34,760 nucleotides of DNA from Deltaproteobacteria bacterium. Its GTDB lineage: Bacteria; Desulfobacterota; Desulfarculia; Adiutricales; Adiutricaceae. Position numbers and translations under genes: made by a program. The DNA lies in contig JAISZC010000196.1 of the NCBI GenBank assembly GCA_031269485.1, positions 1 to 34,760 on the forward strand. The letters are read 5' to 3'. Shown here piece after piece: positions 19,251-28,626 of this stretch (position 1 is its first letter; each line of letters opens with the position of its first letter). The notes under the pieces were generated by a model, which did no database searches, was not told the DNA's origin, and saw only the letters and a program-made list of their open reading frames with translations.

Positions 19251-19287
19251 TTGACTAGTCAAATAAGTCCTTGACAACACTAGTCAA
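19251..19287. promoter_or_regulatory. Candidate operator upstream of recA: palindrome TTGACTAGTCAA plus TTGAC-N7-GTCAA
   Basis: 19251-19262 is a perfect 12-bp palindrome; 19271-19287 TTGACAACACTAGTCAA has the same half-sites. About 260 bp upstream of the recA ATG. Confidence 0.45.
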
Positions 19288-19544
19288 AACTTGCCGGATT
19301 TGGCGCCGACCGGCCTTTTTGCGTCCTGATCCTCTCTTGTCATGGGGGCCGGGTAATGATATTTTAAGGCAGCCTTGAAAAGGGGGCTGGCGCTTTCGGC
19401 TTGACCAGGCGAGGCATCGCGCCGGCCAGGGCTCCAGACCCGCGGCCCCCAGGGCTTGACGGCCCGAGGGCGGCCGCCTCAGCATGTCATTCAGCGCGCC
19501 TCCGTCTGCAGCATCAACGAACGCAGCCAGCTTAGAGGAAAAAA

Positions 19545-20705
19545 ATGGCAAAAGCCTCAGACAAGGAACCAAAAGCCAAAAAGGACAAGTCCGCCCCCCC
19601 GGAGGACCCGCGCGACAAGGCCTTGGGCCAGGCCTTGGCCCAAATCGAGAAAAATTTCGGCAAAGGCTCAATCATGAAGCTGGGCGGAGACGACCAGGAA
19701 TCAGTGCCGATCATACCCACGGGGTCCATAAGCCTCGACGCCGCCATGGGCGTCGGCGGCATCCCGCGCGGCCGCATAATTGAGATCTACGGCCCCGAGT
19801 CCAGCGGCAAGACCACGCTGGCCCTTCACATCGTCGCCGAGGCCCAAAAAATCAAAAACGCCCAAGGCCAGGCCGGCGTGGCCGCCTTCATCGACGCCGA
19901 GCACGCTCTGGACGTCAGTTACGCCCGCCGGCTGGGCGTGAACACCGACGAGCTGCTGATCAGCCAGCCCGACCACGGCGAACAGGCCCTCGACATCGCC
20001 GAAATCCTGGTCCGCAGCGGCGCGGTCGATCTCATCGTCATCGACTCCGTGGCCGCCTTGGTGCCTGAGGCCGAGCTGCTCGGCGACATGGGCGCCGTCC
20101 ACGTCGGCCTGCTGGCCCGCCTGATGAGCCAAGCCCTGCGCAAGCTGACCGGGGCCATGCATCGCTCCCGGACGGCGGTGGTGTTCATCAACCAGGTGCG
20201 CATGAAGATCGGCCCCATGACCTACGGCTCCCCGGAGGTGACCACCGGCGGCAACGCCTTGAAATTCTACGCCACCATGCGCCTGGACATCCGCCGCACG
20301 GGACACGTCAAGAACTCCGACGACACCCGCATCGGCTCGCTGGCCCGCGTCAAGGTCGTCAAGAACAAAATAGCTCCGCCCTTCAAGGAAGCCTGCTTCG
20401 ACATCATGTACGGCCGCGGGATTTCGCGGGAAGGCGAGCTCATCGATCTGGGCCTGCTCATGGAAATTGTCGATAAAAGCGGGAACTGGTACTCGTACGA
20501 AGGCGAGCGGCTCGGCAACGGCAAGGAGAACGTCCGCCGCTTCTTGCAGGAAAACCCTGAGGTGGCCGCCTCCATCGAGCAAAAGCTCAGAGGGGCCTAC
20601 GGCTTGCTGGCCGAAAAGTTCACCGAGGCCATCGCCGAGACCCATGGGCCGTCCGAGCCCGAGCCGCCCGAAGAATCTGGCGCGGCCCAGCCCGCCGCCG
20701 GCTGA
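19545..20705 (+). CDS. recA: Recombinase RecA
   Basis: [74 protein letters not shown]. Confidence 0.98.
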   Translation: MAKASDKEPKAKKDKSAPPEDPRDKALGQALAQIEKNFGKGSIMKLGGDDQESVPIIPTGSISLDAAMGVGGIPRGRIIEIYGPESSGKTTLALHIVAEAQKIKNAQGQAGVAAFIDAEHALDVSYARRLGVNTDELLISQPDHGEQALDIAEILVRSGAVDLIVIDSVAALVPEAELLGDMGAVHVGLLARLMSQALRKLTGAMHRSRTAVVFINQVRMKIGPMTYGSPEVTTGGNALKFYATMRLDIRRTGHVKNSDDTRIGSLARVKVVKNKIAPPFKEACFDIMYGRGISREGELIDLGLLMEIVDKSGNWYSYEGERLGNGKENVRRFLQENPEVAASIEQKLRGAYGLLAEKFTEAIAETHGPSEPEPPEESGAAQPAAG

Positions 20706-20920
20706 GCCGACGATTTCACGAAGTTTTCTTGACCAACTCTTCGAGGTTCGTTTTGAGGCCCTTGGCCGGCGCGCGCCGGTCGCCCTCTCCTCGCCAGCGG
20801 CCTCAAGCCGGCGTTGGACTTGAGGCGGGGCCGCCCTGCCAGGCCCTGCGGCCTGGACGCCGAAACCAGGCTTGGACCCAATTTCTCCCTCGACTCGAGG
20901 CCTTCTTTGGGTGACATTCG

Positions 20921-23587
20921 ATGAATTCCACCGCCATCAGAACCAAATTTCTCGACTACTTCGGCCAGCGCGGCCATCGTCCGACGCCTTCCAGCTCGCT
21001 GGTGCCGCACGACGATCCGACGCTGCTGTTCACCAACGCCGGCATGGTGCAGTTCAAGCGCATCTTCACCGGCGAAGAAAAACGCGATTACGTCCGGGCC
21101 GTGACCTCTCAAAAATGCGTCAGAGCCGGCGGCAAACATAATGATTTGGAAAATGTGGGTTATACCGCCCGACATCACACTTTTTTTGAAATGCTGGGCA
21201 ATTTCTCCTTCGGCGACTATTTTAAGGAGCAGGCCGTCGAATACGCCTGGGAACTCCTGACGGAGGGCTACGGCCTGCCCAAGGATCGCCTCTACGCGAC
21301 CGTGTACCAGGACGACGACGAGGCCTTCGAACTGTGGCGGCGCATCGCCGGCCTGCCGGCCGAACGCGTGATCCGCCTCGGCGAAAAGGACAACTTTTGG
21401 GCCATGGGCGACGTCGGGCCCTGCGGGCCCTGCAGCGAAATCCTCATCGACCAGGGTTCGGAGCTGGGCTGCGGGCGCCCCGACTGCGCCCCGGGCTGCG
21501 ACTGCGATCGCTTTCTGGAAATTTGGAACTTGGTTTTCATGCAGTTCGAACGGCATGCCGACGGCCGAACGACGCCCCTGCCCAAGCCGTCCATCGACAC
21601 GGGCATGGGCCTGGAACGGCTGTCGGCCGTGCTGGCCGGGGTCGTGAGCAATTTTGAGACCGACCTCTTCAAGCCCCTATTGGAGCGCGTCTCGGCCCTC
21701 AGCGGCCGGCCCTACCGCTACGGCGTCACGCTGACGCCAGGCGACGAGGGCTTTCAGGCCAACGTCTCCCTGCGCGTGGTCGCCGACCACGCCAGAGCGG
21801 TCACTTTCCTCATCGGCGACGGCGTGCGGCCGGAAAACTTGGGCCGCGGCTACGTCCTGAGGCGCATTCTGCGGCGGGCCGTCCGCCACGGCCGCAAGCT
21901 GGGCCTGGAGAAGCCCTTCATGGGCCAAATGGCCCGAGCCGTCATCGAAGGCTTGGGCCAGGCCTATCCCGACCTCGTCGATAACGCCGACTACATCGCC
22001 AAGACCGTTTCAGCCGAGGAGGAACGCTTCAGCGAAACTTTGGGCTCGGGACTGTCCATCTTAAACGAGAGCATCGAGGATCTGCTCAAGAAAGACGAAA
22101 AAGTCGTGCCGGGCGAGGTGGTGTTCAAGCTCTACGACACCTTCGGCTTTCCGGTCGATTTGGTGGCCGACGTCGCCCGCGAGCGCTCTTTGACCGTCGA
22201 CGAGGCCGGCTTCGAGGCGGCCATGGCGCGGCAGAAGGCCAAGGGCCGAGCCGCCTGGAAATCTGGGACCCTCAAGGACGACCAGACCTTGGCCGAGGTC
22301 GACAAGCTTACCGCCCAAGGCTTCAAAACCGTTTTCGTCGGCTACGACGAGCTGCGGCTCGAAGGCCAGACGCCCAGCCTGATGACGCGGGGCTCGACCG
22401 CGGCCGAGACCGCCGCGGCCGGCGACGAGATCGTGCTGGTCTTCGCCCGCACCCCGTTCTACGCCGCCTCCGGCGGCCAAGAGGGCGACGCGGGGACCAT
22501 ATTTTTTCCGGCCGGACGAGCCGCCGTCGTGGAGGTCGTCAAGGCCCCGGGCTCGGGCGTCTTTCTTCACCGCGCTCAGGTGACCGAAGGCGTCGTCGGC
22601 CTCCAGGAGCCGGCCGTCCTGTGGCCCGATCCCGACCGGCGCCGGGCCACGGCCAACAATCACACGGCCACGCACCTGCTTCACCGGGCCTTGAGGGAAA
22701 CTTTGGGCTCGCACGTGCGCCAAGCCGGCTCGCTGGTGGCCGCCGACCGGCTCCGTTTCGACTTCACTCACGACCAGGCCGCGACGGTCGAGGAGCTCGA
22801 AAACGTCGAGCGCCTGGTCAACCTCGAAATCCAGGCCGACCACCCGGTGAACACCGAAGTCATGGGCATGGACGAGGCCGTCCGCTCCGGGGCCATGGCC
22901 CTTTTCGAGGAACGCTACGGCGAGGAGGTCAGGGTGGTGACCATGGGCCCGTCGCGGGAGTTGTGCGGCGGCACCCATGCCCCCAGCACCGGCCGCCTGG
23001 GCGCTTTTCACGTCGTCTCGGAGAGCGCCGTCTCGGCCGGCGTCAGGCGCCTGGAATGCCTGACGGGTCCGGCGGCCTTGGCCGAGCACCAGAGCTTGCG
23101 GCGCAGCCTCCACGAGCTCGGCGCGGCCCTCAAGGCCAAGCCCGAGGAGCTCCTCGAACGCGTCAAAAAACTTCAAGCCCGCGTAAAGGAGCTGGACAAA
23201 GGTCCGGTCAAGTCCGTCGGCCGCGACGCGGCCGAGCTCCTCGACAAAGCCGCGACCAAAAACGGCGTGACCCTTCTGGCCGCCCAAGTCCAGGCCGCCG
23301 ACCCCAAGAGCCTGCGGGAGCTGGGCGACGCGCTGCGCGACCGGCTGGGCCCCTCCGCCGTGCTGGCTCTGGGCGCGGCCAGTCCGGAAGGCAAGGCGCT
23401 GCTGCTGGTGACGGTGGGACCGAAGCTGCTCGACCGTTTCCAGGCCGGCCGCCTGGTTTCGGCCATGGCCGAGGCCGTCGGCGGTCGCGGCGGAGGCAAG
23501 CCGGAGCTGGCCCAAGCCGGCGGCCCGGTCGTGTCGGGGCTGCCCACGGCGCTGGCGCGAATCGAATCTTTGGTTTTAGGCGGCTGA
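20921..23587 (+). CDS. alaS: Alanine--tRNA ligase
   Basis: RTKFLDYFGQRGHRPTPSSSLVPHDDPTLLFTNAGMVQFK, HNDLENVGYTARHHTFFEMLGNFSFGDYFK, NNHTATHLLHRALRE, CGGTHAPSTG. Confidence 0.98.
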   Translation: MNSTAIRTKFLDYFGQRGHRPTPSSSLVPHDDPTLLFTNAGMVQFKRIFTGEEKRDYVRAVTSQKCVRAGGKHNDLENVGYTARHHTFFEMLGNFSFGDYFKEQAVEYAWELLTEGYGLPKDRLYATVYQDDDEAFELWRRIAGLPAERVIRLGEKDNFWAMGDVGPCGPCSEILIDQGSELGCGRPDCAPGCDCDRFLEIWNLVFMQFERHADGRTTPLPKPSIDTGMGLERLSAVLAGVVSNFETDLFKPLLERVSALSGRPYRYGVTLTPGDEGFQANVSLRVVADHARAVTFLIGDGVRPENLGRGYVLRRILRRAVRHGRKLGLEKPFMGQMARAVIEGLGQAYPDLVDNADYIAKTVSAEEERFSETLGSGLSILNESIEDLLKKDEKVVPGEVVFKLYDTFGFPVDLVADVARERSLTVDEAGFEAAMARQKAKGRAAWKSGTLKDDQTLAEVDKLTAQGFKTVFVGYDELRLEGQTPSLMTRGSTAAETAAAGDEIVLVFARTPFYAASGGQEGDAGTIFFPAGRAAVVEVVKAPGSGVFLHRAQVTEGVVGLQEPAVLWPDPDRRRATANNHTATHLLHRALRETLGSHVRQAGSLVAADRLRFDFTHDQAATVEELENVERLVNLEIQADHPVNTEVMGMDEAVRSGAMALFEERYGEEVRVVTMGPSRELCGGTHAPSTGRLGAFHVVSESAVSAGVRRLECLTGPAALAEHQSLRRSLHELGAALKAKPEELLERVKKLQARVKELDKGPVKSVGRDAAELLDKAATKNGVTLLAAQVQAADPKSLRELGDALRDRLGPSAVLALGAASPEGKALLLVTVGPKLLDRFQAGRLVSAMAEAVGGRGGGKPELAQAGGPVVSGLPTALARIESLVLGG

Positions 23588-23743
23588 TTTTTCGTCTTTT
23601 GTTTTTCGCCGGGCGACGGCTTGACGGCCGGTTCGCTTGGCGGCGGTTGGCGGCAGAAAAAGGCGCGGCCGCTCCAGGGCTGTCGGGCGCGCCAGCCGCC
23701 GCTTTCGGGGCCGCGGCCCATTATCCCCCACTGTGGTGCCAAA

Positions 23744-25021
23744 ATGAAGATACTCCTCATCGGCTCCGGCGGCCGGGAGCACGCCCTAGCCTGGCGATTG
23801 AAGCAAAATCCCGCCGTCGAGCTCTTTTCCGCCCCCGGCAGCTCCGCCCTCGCCAAGCTGGGCCAAATCCGCCCCGCGGCCATCGGCGACGTCGCCGCCC
23901 TGACGGCCGTCGCCGAAGACTTGCGCCCTGACCTGACCGTCATCGGCCCGGAGCTCCCCCTTTCGCTGGGCTTGGCCGACGCGCTGCGCTCCAAAGGCCT
24001 GGCGGTCTTCGGACCCTCGGCCGCGGCCGCCGAAATCGAATGCTCCAAGATATTCGCCAAAGATTTCATGGTCCGCCACAACCTGCCGACGGCCAGCTAC
24101 GCCGTTTTCTACGATCACCAGGAAGCCCGCCAGTACCTCAAGCACTCCTCCTACCCGGCGGTCGTCAAGGCCGACGGCCTGGCCGGCGGCAAAGGCGTGA
24201 TCATCTGCGGCCAGCACCGTCAGGCTCTCGCGGCCATCGACGCGCTGGCCCCCATTCCGGCCGCCGAACGCCTCATCATCGAGGAATATCTGGCCGGCGA
24301 CGAAATTTCCTTTTTCGCCCTAGCCGACGGCCGCACAGCCATCCCCTTCGGCTCGGCCCAAGACCACAAAGCCGTCCACGACTACGACCGCGGCCCCAAC
24401 ACTGGCGGCATGGGGGCCTGCTCGCCCTCGCCACTGGTGACGCCGGCCCTGGAAAAGACCATCATGGACGAGATCATCCGGCCGGCCATCGAAGGCCTGG
24501 CCATCGAAGGCCGGCCGTACTGCGGCCTTCTGTACGCCGGCCTGGTGCGCACCCTCAACGGCCTGAAGATCCTGGAATTCAACGCCCGCTTCGGCGACCC
24601 CGAGACCCAGGCCGTCCTGCCGCGCTTCAAAGGCGATCTGGCCGAAGTCATGATGGCCGCCGCCCAGGGCCGCCTGGAGCAAGTTTCGCCGACTTGGGAT
24701 CCTCGGCCGGCCGTCTGCGTGGTCATGTCCGCCGAAGGCTATCCGGGCCCCAGCCGCCAGGGCGACGCCATCGCCGGACTCGAGCAGGCCGCCGCCCGGC
24801 CGGACGTGGAGATCTTCGAGGCCGGCGTGACGCGCGAGGTCCGGCAGGGCGCGGAAATTCCCGTCACCAGCGGCGGCCGAGTGTTGGCCGTCTCGGCCTT
24901 GGGCGACAATATGCCTGACGCGGTCCAAAAGGCTTACGAGGCCGTCTCCTTGATCTCCTTCGAAGGGGCGCACTACCGCCGCGACATCGCCGCCAAGGCC
25001 GCCAAGCAGGCCATGCGCTAG
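23744..25021 (+). CDS. purD: Phosphoribosylamine--glycine ligase
   Basis: MKILLIGSGGREHALAWRL, VKADGLAGGKGVIIC, DHKAVHDYDRGPNTGGMGACSP, LEFNARFGDPETQAVLPR. ATG at 23744; the ORF track extends upstream to 23621. Confidence 0.97.
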   Translation: MKILLIGSGGREHALAWRLKQNPAVELFSAPGSSALAKLGQIRPAAIGDVAALTAVAEDLRPDLTVIGPELPLSLGLADALRSKGLAVFGPSAAAAEIECSKIFAKDFMVRHNLPTASYAVFYDHQEARQYLKHSSYPAVVKADGLAGGKGVIICGQHRQALAAIDALAPIPAAERLIIEEYLAGDEISFFALADGRTAIPFGSAQDHKAVHDYDRGPNTGGMGACSPSPLVTPALEKTIMDEIIRPAIEGLAIEGRPYCGLLYAGLVRTLNGLKILEFNARFGDPETQAVLPRFKGDLAEVMMAAAQGRLEQVSPTWDPRPAVCVVMSAEGYPGPSRQGDAIAGLEQAAARPDVEIFEAGVTREVRQGAEIPVTSGGRVLAVSALGDNMPDAVQKAYEAVSLISFEGAHYRRDIAAKAAKQAMR

Positions 25022-25057
25022 GCCCCGGCCAAGCTGGCGCGCGGGACGAGGACGGTC

Positions 25058-25219
25058 AGACGGCGGCCAGGCCGAACTTGGCTCCGCTGTTTGGACGCCG
25101 GAGGTCTTTAGGGCGGAGCGGCCATCGACCGCCGCGGTTTCCGCCGCCGGCCTCGAAGGGCTCAAACCACAGAGCCTAAGCCGAGGGAGCCTCTGACTTT
25201 AGTCAGGGGAGAATGTCAA
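25058..25219 (+). mobile_element. Possible remnant of an IS200/IS605-group (tnpB-type) right end / omega-RNA scaffold
   Basis: GGAGCCTCTGAC-TTTA-GTCAGGGGAGAATGTCAA at 25186-25219: 8-bp stem (one G-T) with TTTA loop followed by GGAG...TGTCAA, the layout remembered from right ends of tnpB-carrying elements. Element start is not defined. Confidence 0.4.
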
Positions 25220-25337
25220 GAGAAAAAAGCCTGGGACCAGCTTGACTCGCCAATTTTGCGCGCCCTTGAAATCGTCAACGGCCGGCCAGGCGGTCAAAAA
25301 TTGACGCAAGGCGTCGCGGCATTGCAATTTTAAGAAG

Positions 25338-25365
25338 CCCAGCGCAGACGCCTGCGCTGGGTTTT
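25338..25365 (+). terminator. Rho-independent terminator
   Basis: CCCAGCGCAG ACGC CTGCGCTGGG TTTT: perfect 10-bp stem, 4-nt loop and T-run. Confidence 0.8.
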
Positions 25366-25471
25366 CGCTTCGGCGACTGTCAGGCCCGTCGCTCGCCTCG
25401 GCGAAAGATGAGTTAAAGTTAATAAATCTATAATCAAAAAATTAAAATATAATACACGCTATAATGATGTA

Positions 25472-25504
25472 GAAGAAGAAGAAGATGATGATGATGATGA
25501 TGAT
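25472..25504. repeat. Trinucleotide microsatellite (GAA)4(GAT)7
   Basis: Direct reading within an AT-rich convergent intergenic region. Confidence 0.95.
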
Positions 25505-25843
25505 TTTTTAAATCATTATTGGCCAATATTAAATTTAAATACGAAAAAACTGTTATACTTATTGACGTATATGATTCTCCTTTATTATCAAATATTCAAG
25601 ATAAATAATTAGTTGAATTTAATAATGCCATTAAGATGGCAATAAATCAGATAAATAATAGGAAATATACCTCAAGTTTATTATAAATGTGGTAAAAGTT
25701 TATAACGTTGTTTTAATCATTGGCGGACGAACAATGGTTCGTGCACCCTTTGACCAACAAAAACAATATTATAACTTTATAGACTGTCAAACCTCATGAT
25801 TAACCAATTAGCCGGAACCGAGCGTGGCGTCTCGGCCCCGCGA

Positions 25844-26722
25844 TCAGCCCAACAGCGGCAGCCCAAAAGCGAAAAGCGCCTCGTTGACTAAATGGACGTT
25901 AAAGCGCTTTTGCTCCAAAAACCAGCTAGTCAGCCCCCAAGAGCGATCCTCGGCTTCGATGGCCTGACCGGCCGAAGCCGCCAAATCCGCCGCCTGCCGC
26001 GGCGTCGACTCCAGAGCCGCCGCCAGAGCCAGCAGGGTTTCCTTGGACGGCGACTCGGCGCCGGCCAGCAGAGCCGCGGCCGCCGGCGGTCGCAGGTTGG
26101 CGGCCGCGGCCAAAGAACGGGCGTCGAGGGCCCTGGAGGCCATCGCCTCGCGAACCAGTTGACGCCAATCCCCCCGCGCGGTCGCCTCCGGCTGGGGAAC
26201 GTCGCGGAGGCGGCCGGCCAGCTCGGCCCGCTCGTCCGCCTCAAGGCCGAAGAGCTCGTCGCCGAAAATGACGAGCAAGGCGTCAAAATCAGGATTTTCC
26301 GTCACGAAGGCGCCGATGTTCTCGACGGCCGCATGAAGGGCCGCCGCGCGGGGATACCCGTAAATGCCGGCGGAAAGCAGCGGAAAGGCCGTTGACCGGC
26401 AGCCGCGCTCGACGGCCAACGCCAACGACCGCCGGTAGCAGGAAGCCAAAAGCTCCGGCTCGCCCGCGTCGCCGCCCTGCCAGATCGGCCCCGCCGTGTG
26501 GATCACGTATTTGGCCTTCAGCGCAAAGCCGGGAGTGACGACCGCCTGGCCGGTCTCGCAGCCGCCGATCTCCTGGCAGGCCTTCTTGAGCTCGACCGGG
26601 CCGGCGGCCCTGAAAATGGCCCCGCAAACCCCGCCGCCCATTCTGAGCTCGGTGTTGGCCGCGTTGACCACCGCGTCGACCAGCTGAGCGGTCACGTCGC
26701 CGCGCACGATCATGAAAGTCAT
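25844..26722 (-). CDS. Macro domain protein (ADP-ribose binding/hydrolase-like) with C-terminal helical domain
   Basis: [60 protein letters not shown] are macro motifs. C-terminal region ...[29 protein letters not shown]...[16 protein letters not shown] track start (TTG at 26734) is 12 bp upstream. Confidence 0.9.
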   Translation of the reverse strand: MTFMIVRGDVTAQLVDAVVNAANTELRMGGGVCGAIFRAAGPVELKKACQEIGGCETGQAVVTPGFALKAKYVIHTAGPIWQGGDAGEPELLASCYRRSLALAVERGCRSTAFPLLSAGIYGYPRAAALHAAVENIGAFVTENPDFDALLVIFGDELFGLEADERAELAGRLRDVPQPEATARGDWRQLVREAMASRALDARSLAAAANLRPPAAAALLAGAESPSKETLLALAAALESTPRQAADLAASAGQAIEAEDRSWGLTSWFLEQKRFNVHLVNEALFAFGLPLLG

Positions 26723-26743
26723 GATTTTCCCCAAAGCCGCCGC

Positions 26744-27451
26744 TTAGAGCAGCCGGTCGAGAATGTTCAAGGCTTCGACGAGCTGGCGACCGAGAATCTC
26801 GGTCATGTCCCGCTCCATGGCAAAATAATCGTCGAGGGCGTCGTCGAGGGTGTCGGCCACCACCCGAAAATTGGCCCAGGGCCGAGGCGAAAGCTTTTCG
26901 GCCACGTAGCCGAAGGCCCCGGACTCCATGTCGCAGGCCAGGCAGCCGAAGATCCGGCCCAGCTCCAGCTTGCGCTTCTGGCCGGCCACGAAGGCGTCGG
27001 AGGTCAAAAGCCGCCCTAACCGCCACTGAGCGGACGGCAGCCGGTCAAAAAAGGCGGCCATGAGCGGATCCCGGCACTCGAGCGTCATTTTGGCCACCTG
27101 CTCGGGGGCGGGCTCGCGGTAGTCGAACCAGCCGTAAGGGCTGACCTTGACCTCGTCGCCGTCCTCCATGCGCCAATCGGAAATTAGGGCCGCACGGGAG
27201 GCGATGACCTGCCCGGCGCGCAATTCCTTGGTCAGCGAGCCGGCGGTGCCGGCCCCGATCAGAACGACGTCCTCGTCCCGGCGAGTCGACAGCTCCTCGG
27301 CCGCCTTGAAGGCGGCGTTGATTTTGCCGGGGCCGCACTCCACCACCGTGCACTTGATCTTGTCGAAGCCGGCTCGGCCTACATGGGCCTTCACCGAACG
27401 GTGCTCATTGGGCGTTGGGGTCAGAATCAAAATTTCTTTGACCGGCTTCAT
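26744..27451 (-). CDS. Nucleosidase/nucleoside phosphorylase family protein (MTA/SAH nucleosidase-like)
   Basis: ILILTPTPNEHRSVKAHV, VECGPGKINAAFKAAE, VVLIGAGTAGSL, FGCLACDMESGAFGYVAEKL match the PNP/UDP superfamily layout. Confidence 0.8.
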   Translation of the reverse strand: MKPVKEILILTPTPNEHRSVKAHVGRAGFDKIKCTVVECGPGKINAAFKAAEELSTRRDEDVVLIGAGTAGSLTKELRAGQVIASRAALISDWRMEDGDEVKVSPYGWFDYREPAPEQVAKMTLECRDPLMAAFFDRLPSAQWRLGRLLTSDAFVAGQKRKLELGRIFGCLACDMESGAFGYVAEKLSPRPWANFRVVADTLDDALDDYFAMERDMTEILGRQLVEALNILDRLL

Positions 27452-27550
27452 GTCGATTCTCTCCTCAGGCGTCGAGCTGACTTTTTAATTCTGACGATCT
27501 CGCCATCAATAGTTATTGTTATTAGCTATTAATTTTTTTAATTGCATTTT

Positions 27551-27556
27551 ATTTAT
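27551..27556. repeat. Left target-site duplication ATTTAT
   Basis: Identical to 29170-29175, directly abutting the inverted repeats. Confidence 0.8.
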
Positions 27557-27725
27557 GATGCCAGTGCAAAAAGTCCCAAACTAATTCTTGTGACGATTAT
27601 GTATGCAGCATGGGCATGAAAACGCCACGTGCCTCGCATCATATTGCATTTGCGGGAAACTGCATCCAAGTACCGCGCCCCGGTCGCCGCCAGGCCCGCG
27701 GCCCGCGGCCTGCGGCGGGGCGGCC

Positions 27726-28535
27726 TCAGTTCGAGCCGAAATGGTAGAAGAAGAGGAGACCCGTCGCGAACTGGTTATGGGAGCCCCGCTCCACGATGGG
27801 GGAGTCCGCGGCGTCGCCCGCGAGGCGGGTGAAGCGCGCGAAGACGTCCACGGAGACGTTCGGGGTGAGGTAGTAGTCCACGGCGCCGCCGAAGGAGATG
27901 TCCTTGATGCCGCCGGACGGGGAGAAGACCCTGTAGCCGGACCGCGCGGACTGTTCCCCGGTCACCCCGTAATGGGTCTGGAGGTGCTGGGAGTCGGCGA
28001 AGCCCGCCTCGGCCGCGAGGCCCCAGTGGAACTTATCGTGCATGCGGTTGAGGTAGGCCAGGCGCATGTCCAGGGTGAAGCCCTCGGCGTCCGAAAGCCC
28101 CTGGAAGGCCTTGAGGCCCAGCGAGACGTCGTCCAGGCGGCAGACGATCTTCGCCCCGCCGACGAACTGGCCGTCCACGTCCCCCATGCCGCGCAGAAGC
28201 TCGCTGTCGCCCTCGTCCCGGCCCCAGCGGTAGTTGATGGCGGGGGAGAGCTCCAGGGCCCCGCCCAGCAGATCGAAGCGGATCCCCAGGCCGTTGTCCG
28301 TGGAGAGGAAGACGGGCCCGTAGCGGAGGTTGAAGACCGGCAGGGGCTTGGCCTCCGACTTGTCCGAGCCGCTGAACTCCGGAGCGTACACGGCTCCCAC
28401 GCCCACGGAGCCGGTTATCTGGGTCCCGCCACCCTCCCCGTAGTCCGCCACCTGGGCGGTCGCGGCCCGTGCCGCGAGGGCCAAAGCGGCCGAGGCGACG
28501 AACAGCCATATCCTGAGAGAAGACGGCATTGGCAA
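27726..28535 (-). CDS. MipA/OmpV family outer membrane protein
   Basis: Signal peptide MPMPSSLRIWLFVASAALALAARAATA; GVGAVYAPEFSGSDKSEAKPLPVFNLRYGPVFLSTDNGLGIRF...SPAINYRWGRDEGDSELLRGMGDVDGQFVGG is MipA/OmpV-like; AAGGAGG Shine-Dalgarno. Confidence 0.88.
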   Translation of the reverse strand: MPMPSSLRIWLFVASAALALAARAATAQVADYGEGGGTQITGSVGVGAVYAPEFSGSDKSEAKPLPVFNLRYGPVFLSTDNGLGIRFDLLGGALELSPAINYRWGRDEGDSELLRGMGDVDGQFVGGAKIVCRLDDVSLGLKAFQGLSDAEGFTLDMRLAYLNRMHDKFHWGLAAEAGFADSQHLQTHYGVTGEQSARSGYRVFSPSGGIKDISFGGAVDYYLTPNVSVDVFARFTRLAGDAADSPIVERGSHNQFATGLLFFYHFGSN

Positions 28536-28597
28536 GCCTCCTTGCGGCCGCCAGGCCTGGTCTGGGCAAGGCGGGAGGGGGTGGTTGCAAGTAAAAG

Positions 28598-28626
28598 ATT
28601 ATAAGACGGATTCTTAGTCTGGTCAA
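28598..28626 (-). promoter_or_regulatory. Sigma70-type promoter driving the mipA-like gene
   Basis: On the minus strand: TTGACC - 17 bp - TATAAT, with start site expected about 55 nt upstream of the mipA-like ATG. Confidence 0.75.

Noticed and set aside
22061-23515. 484-aa minus ORF and 436-aa plus ORF (22621-23931) over alaS
   Set aside because: Alternative frames of alaS without coding character.
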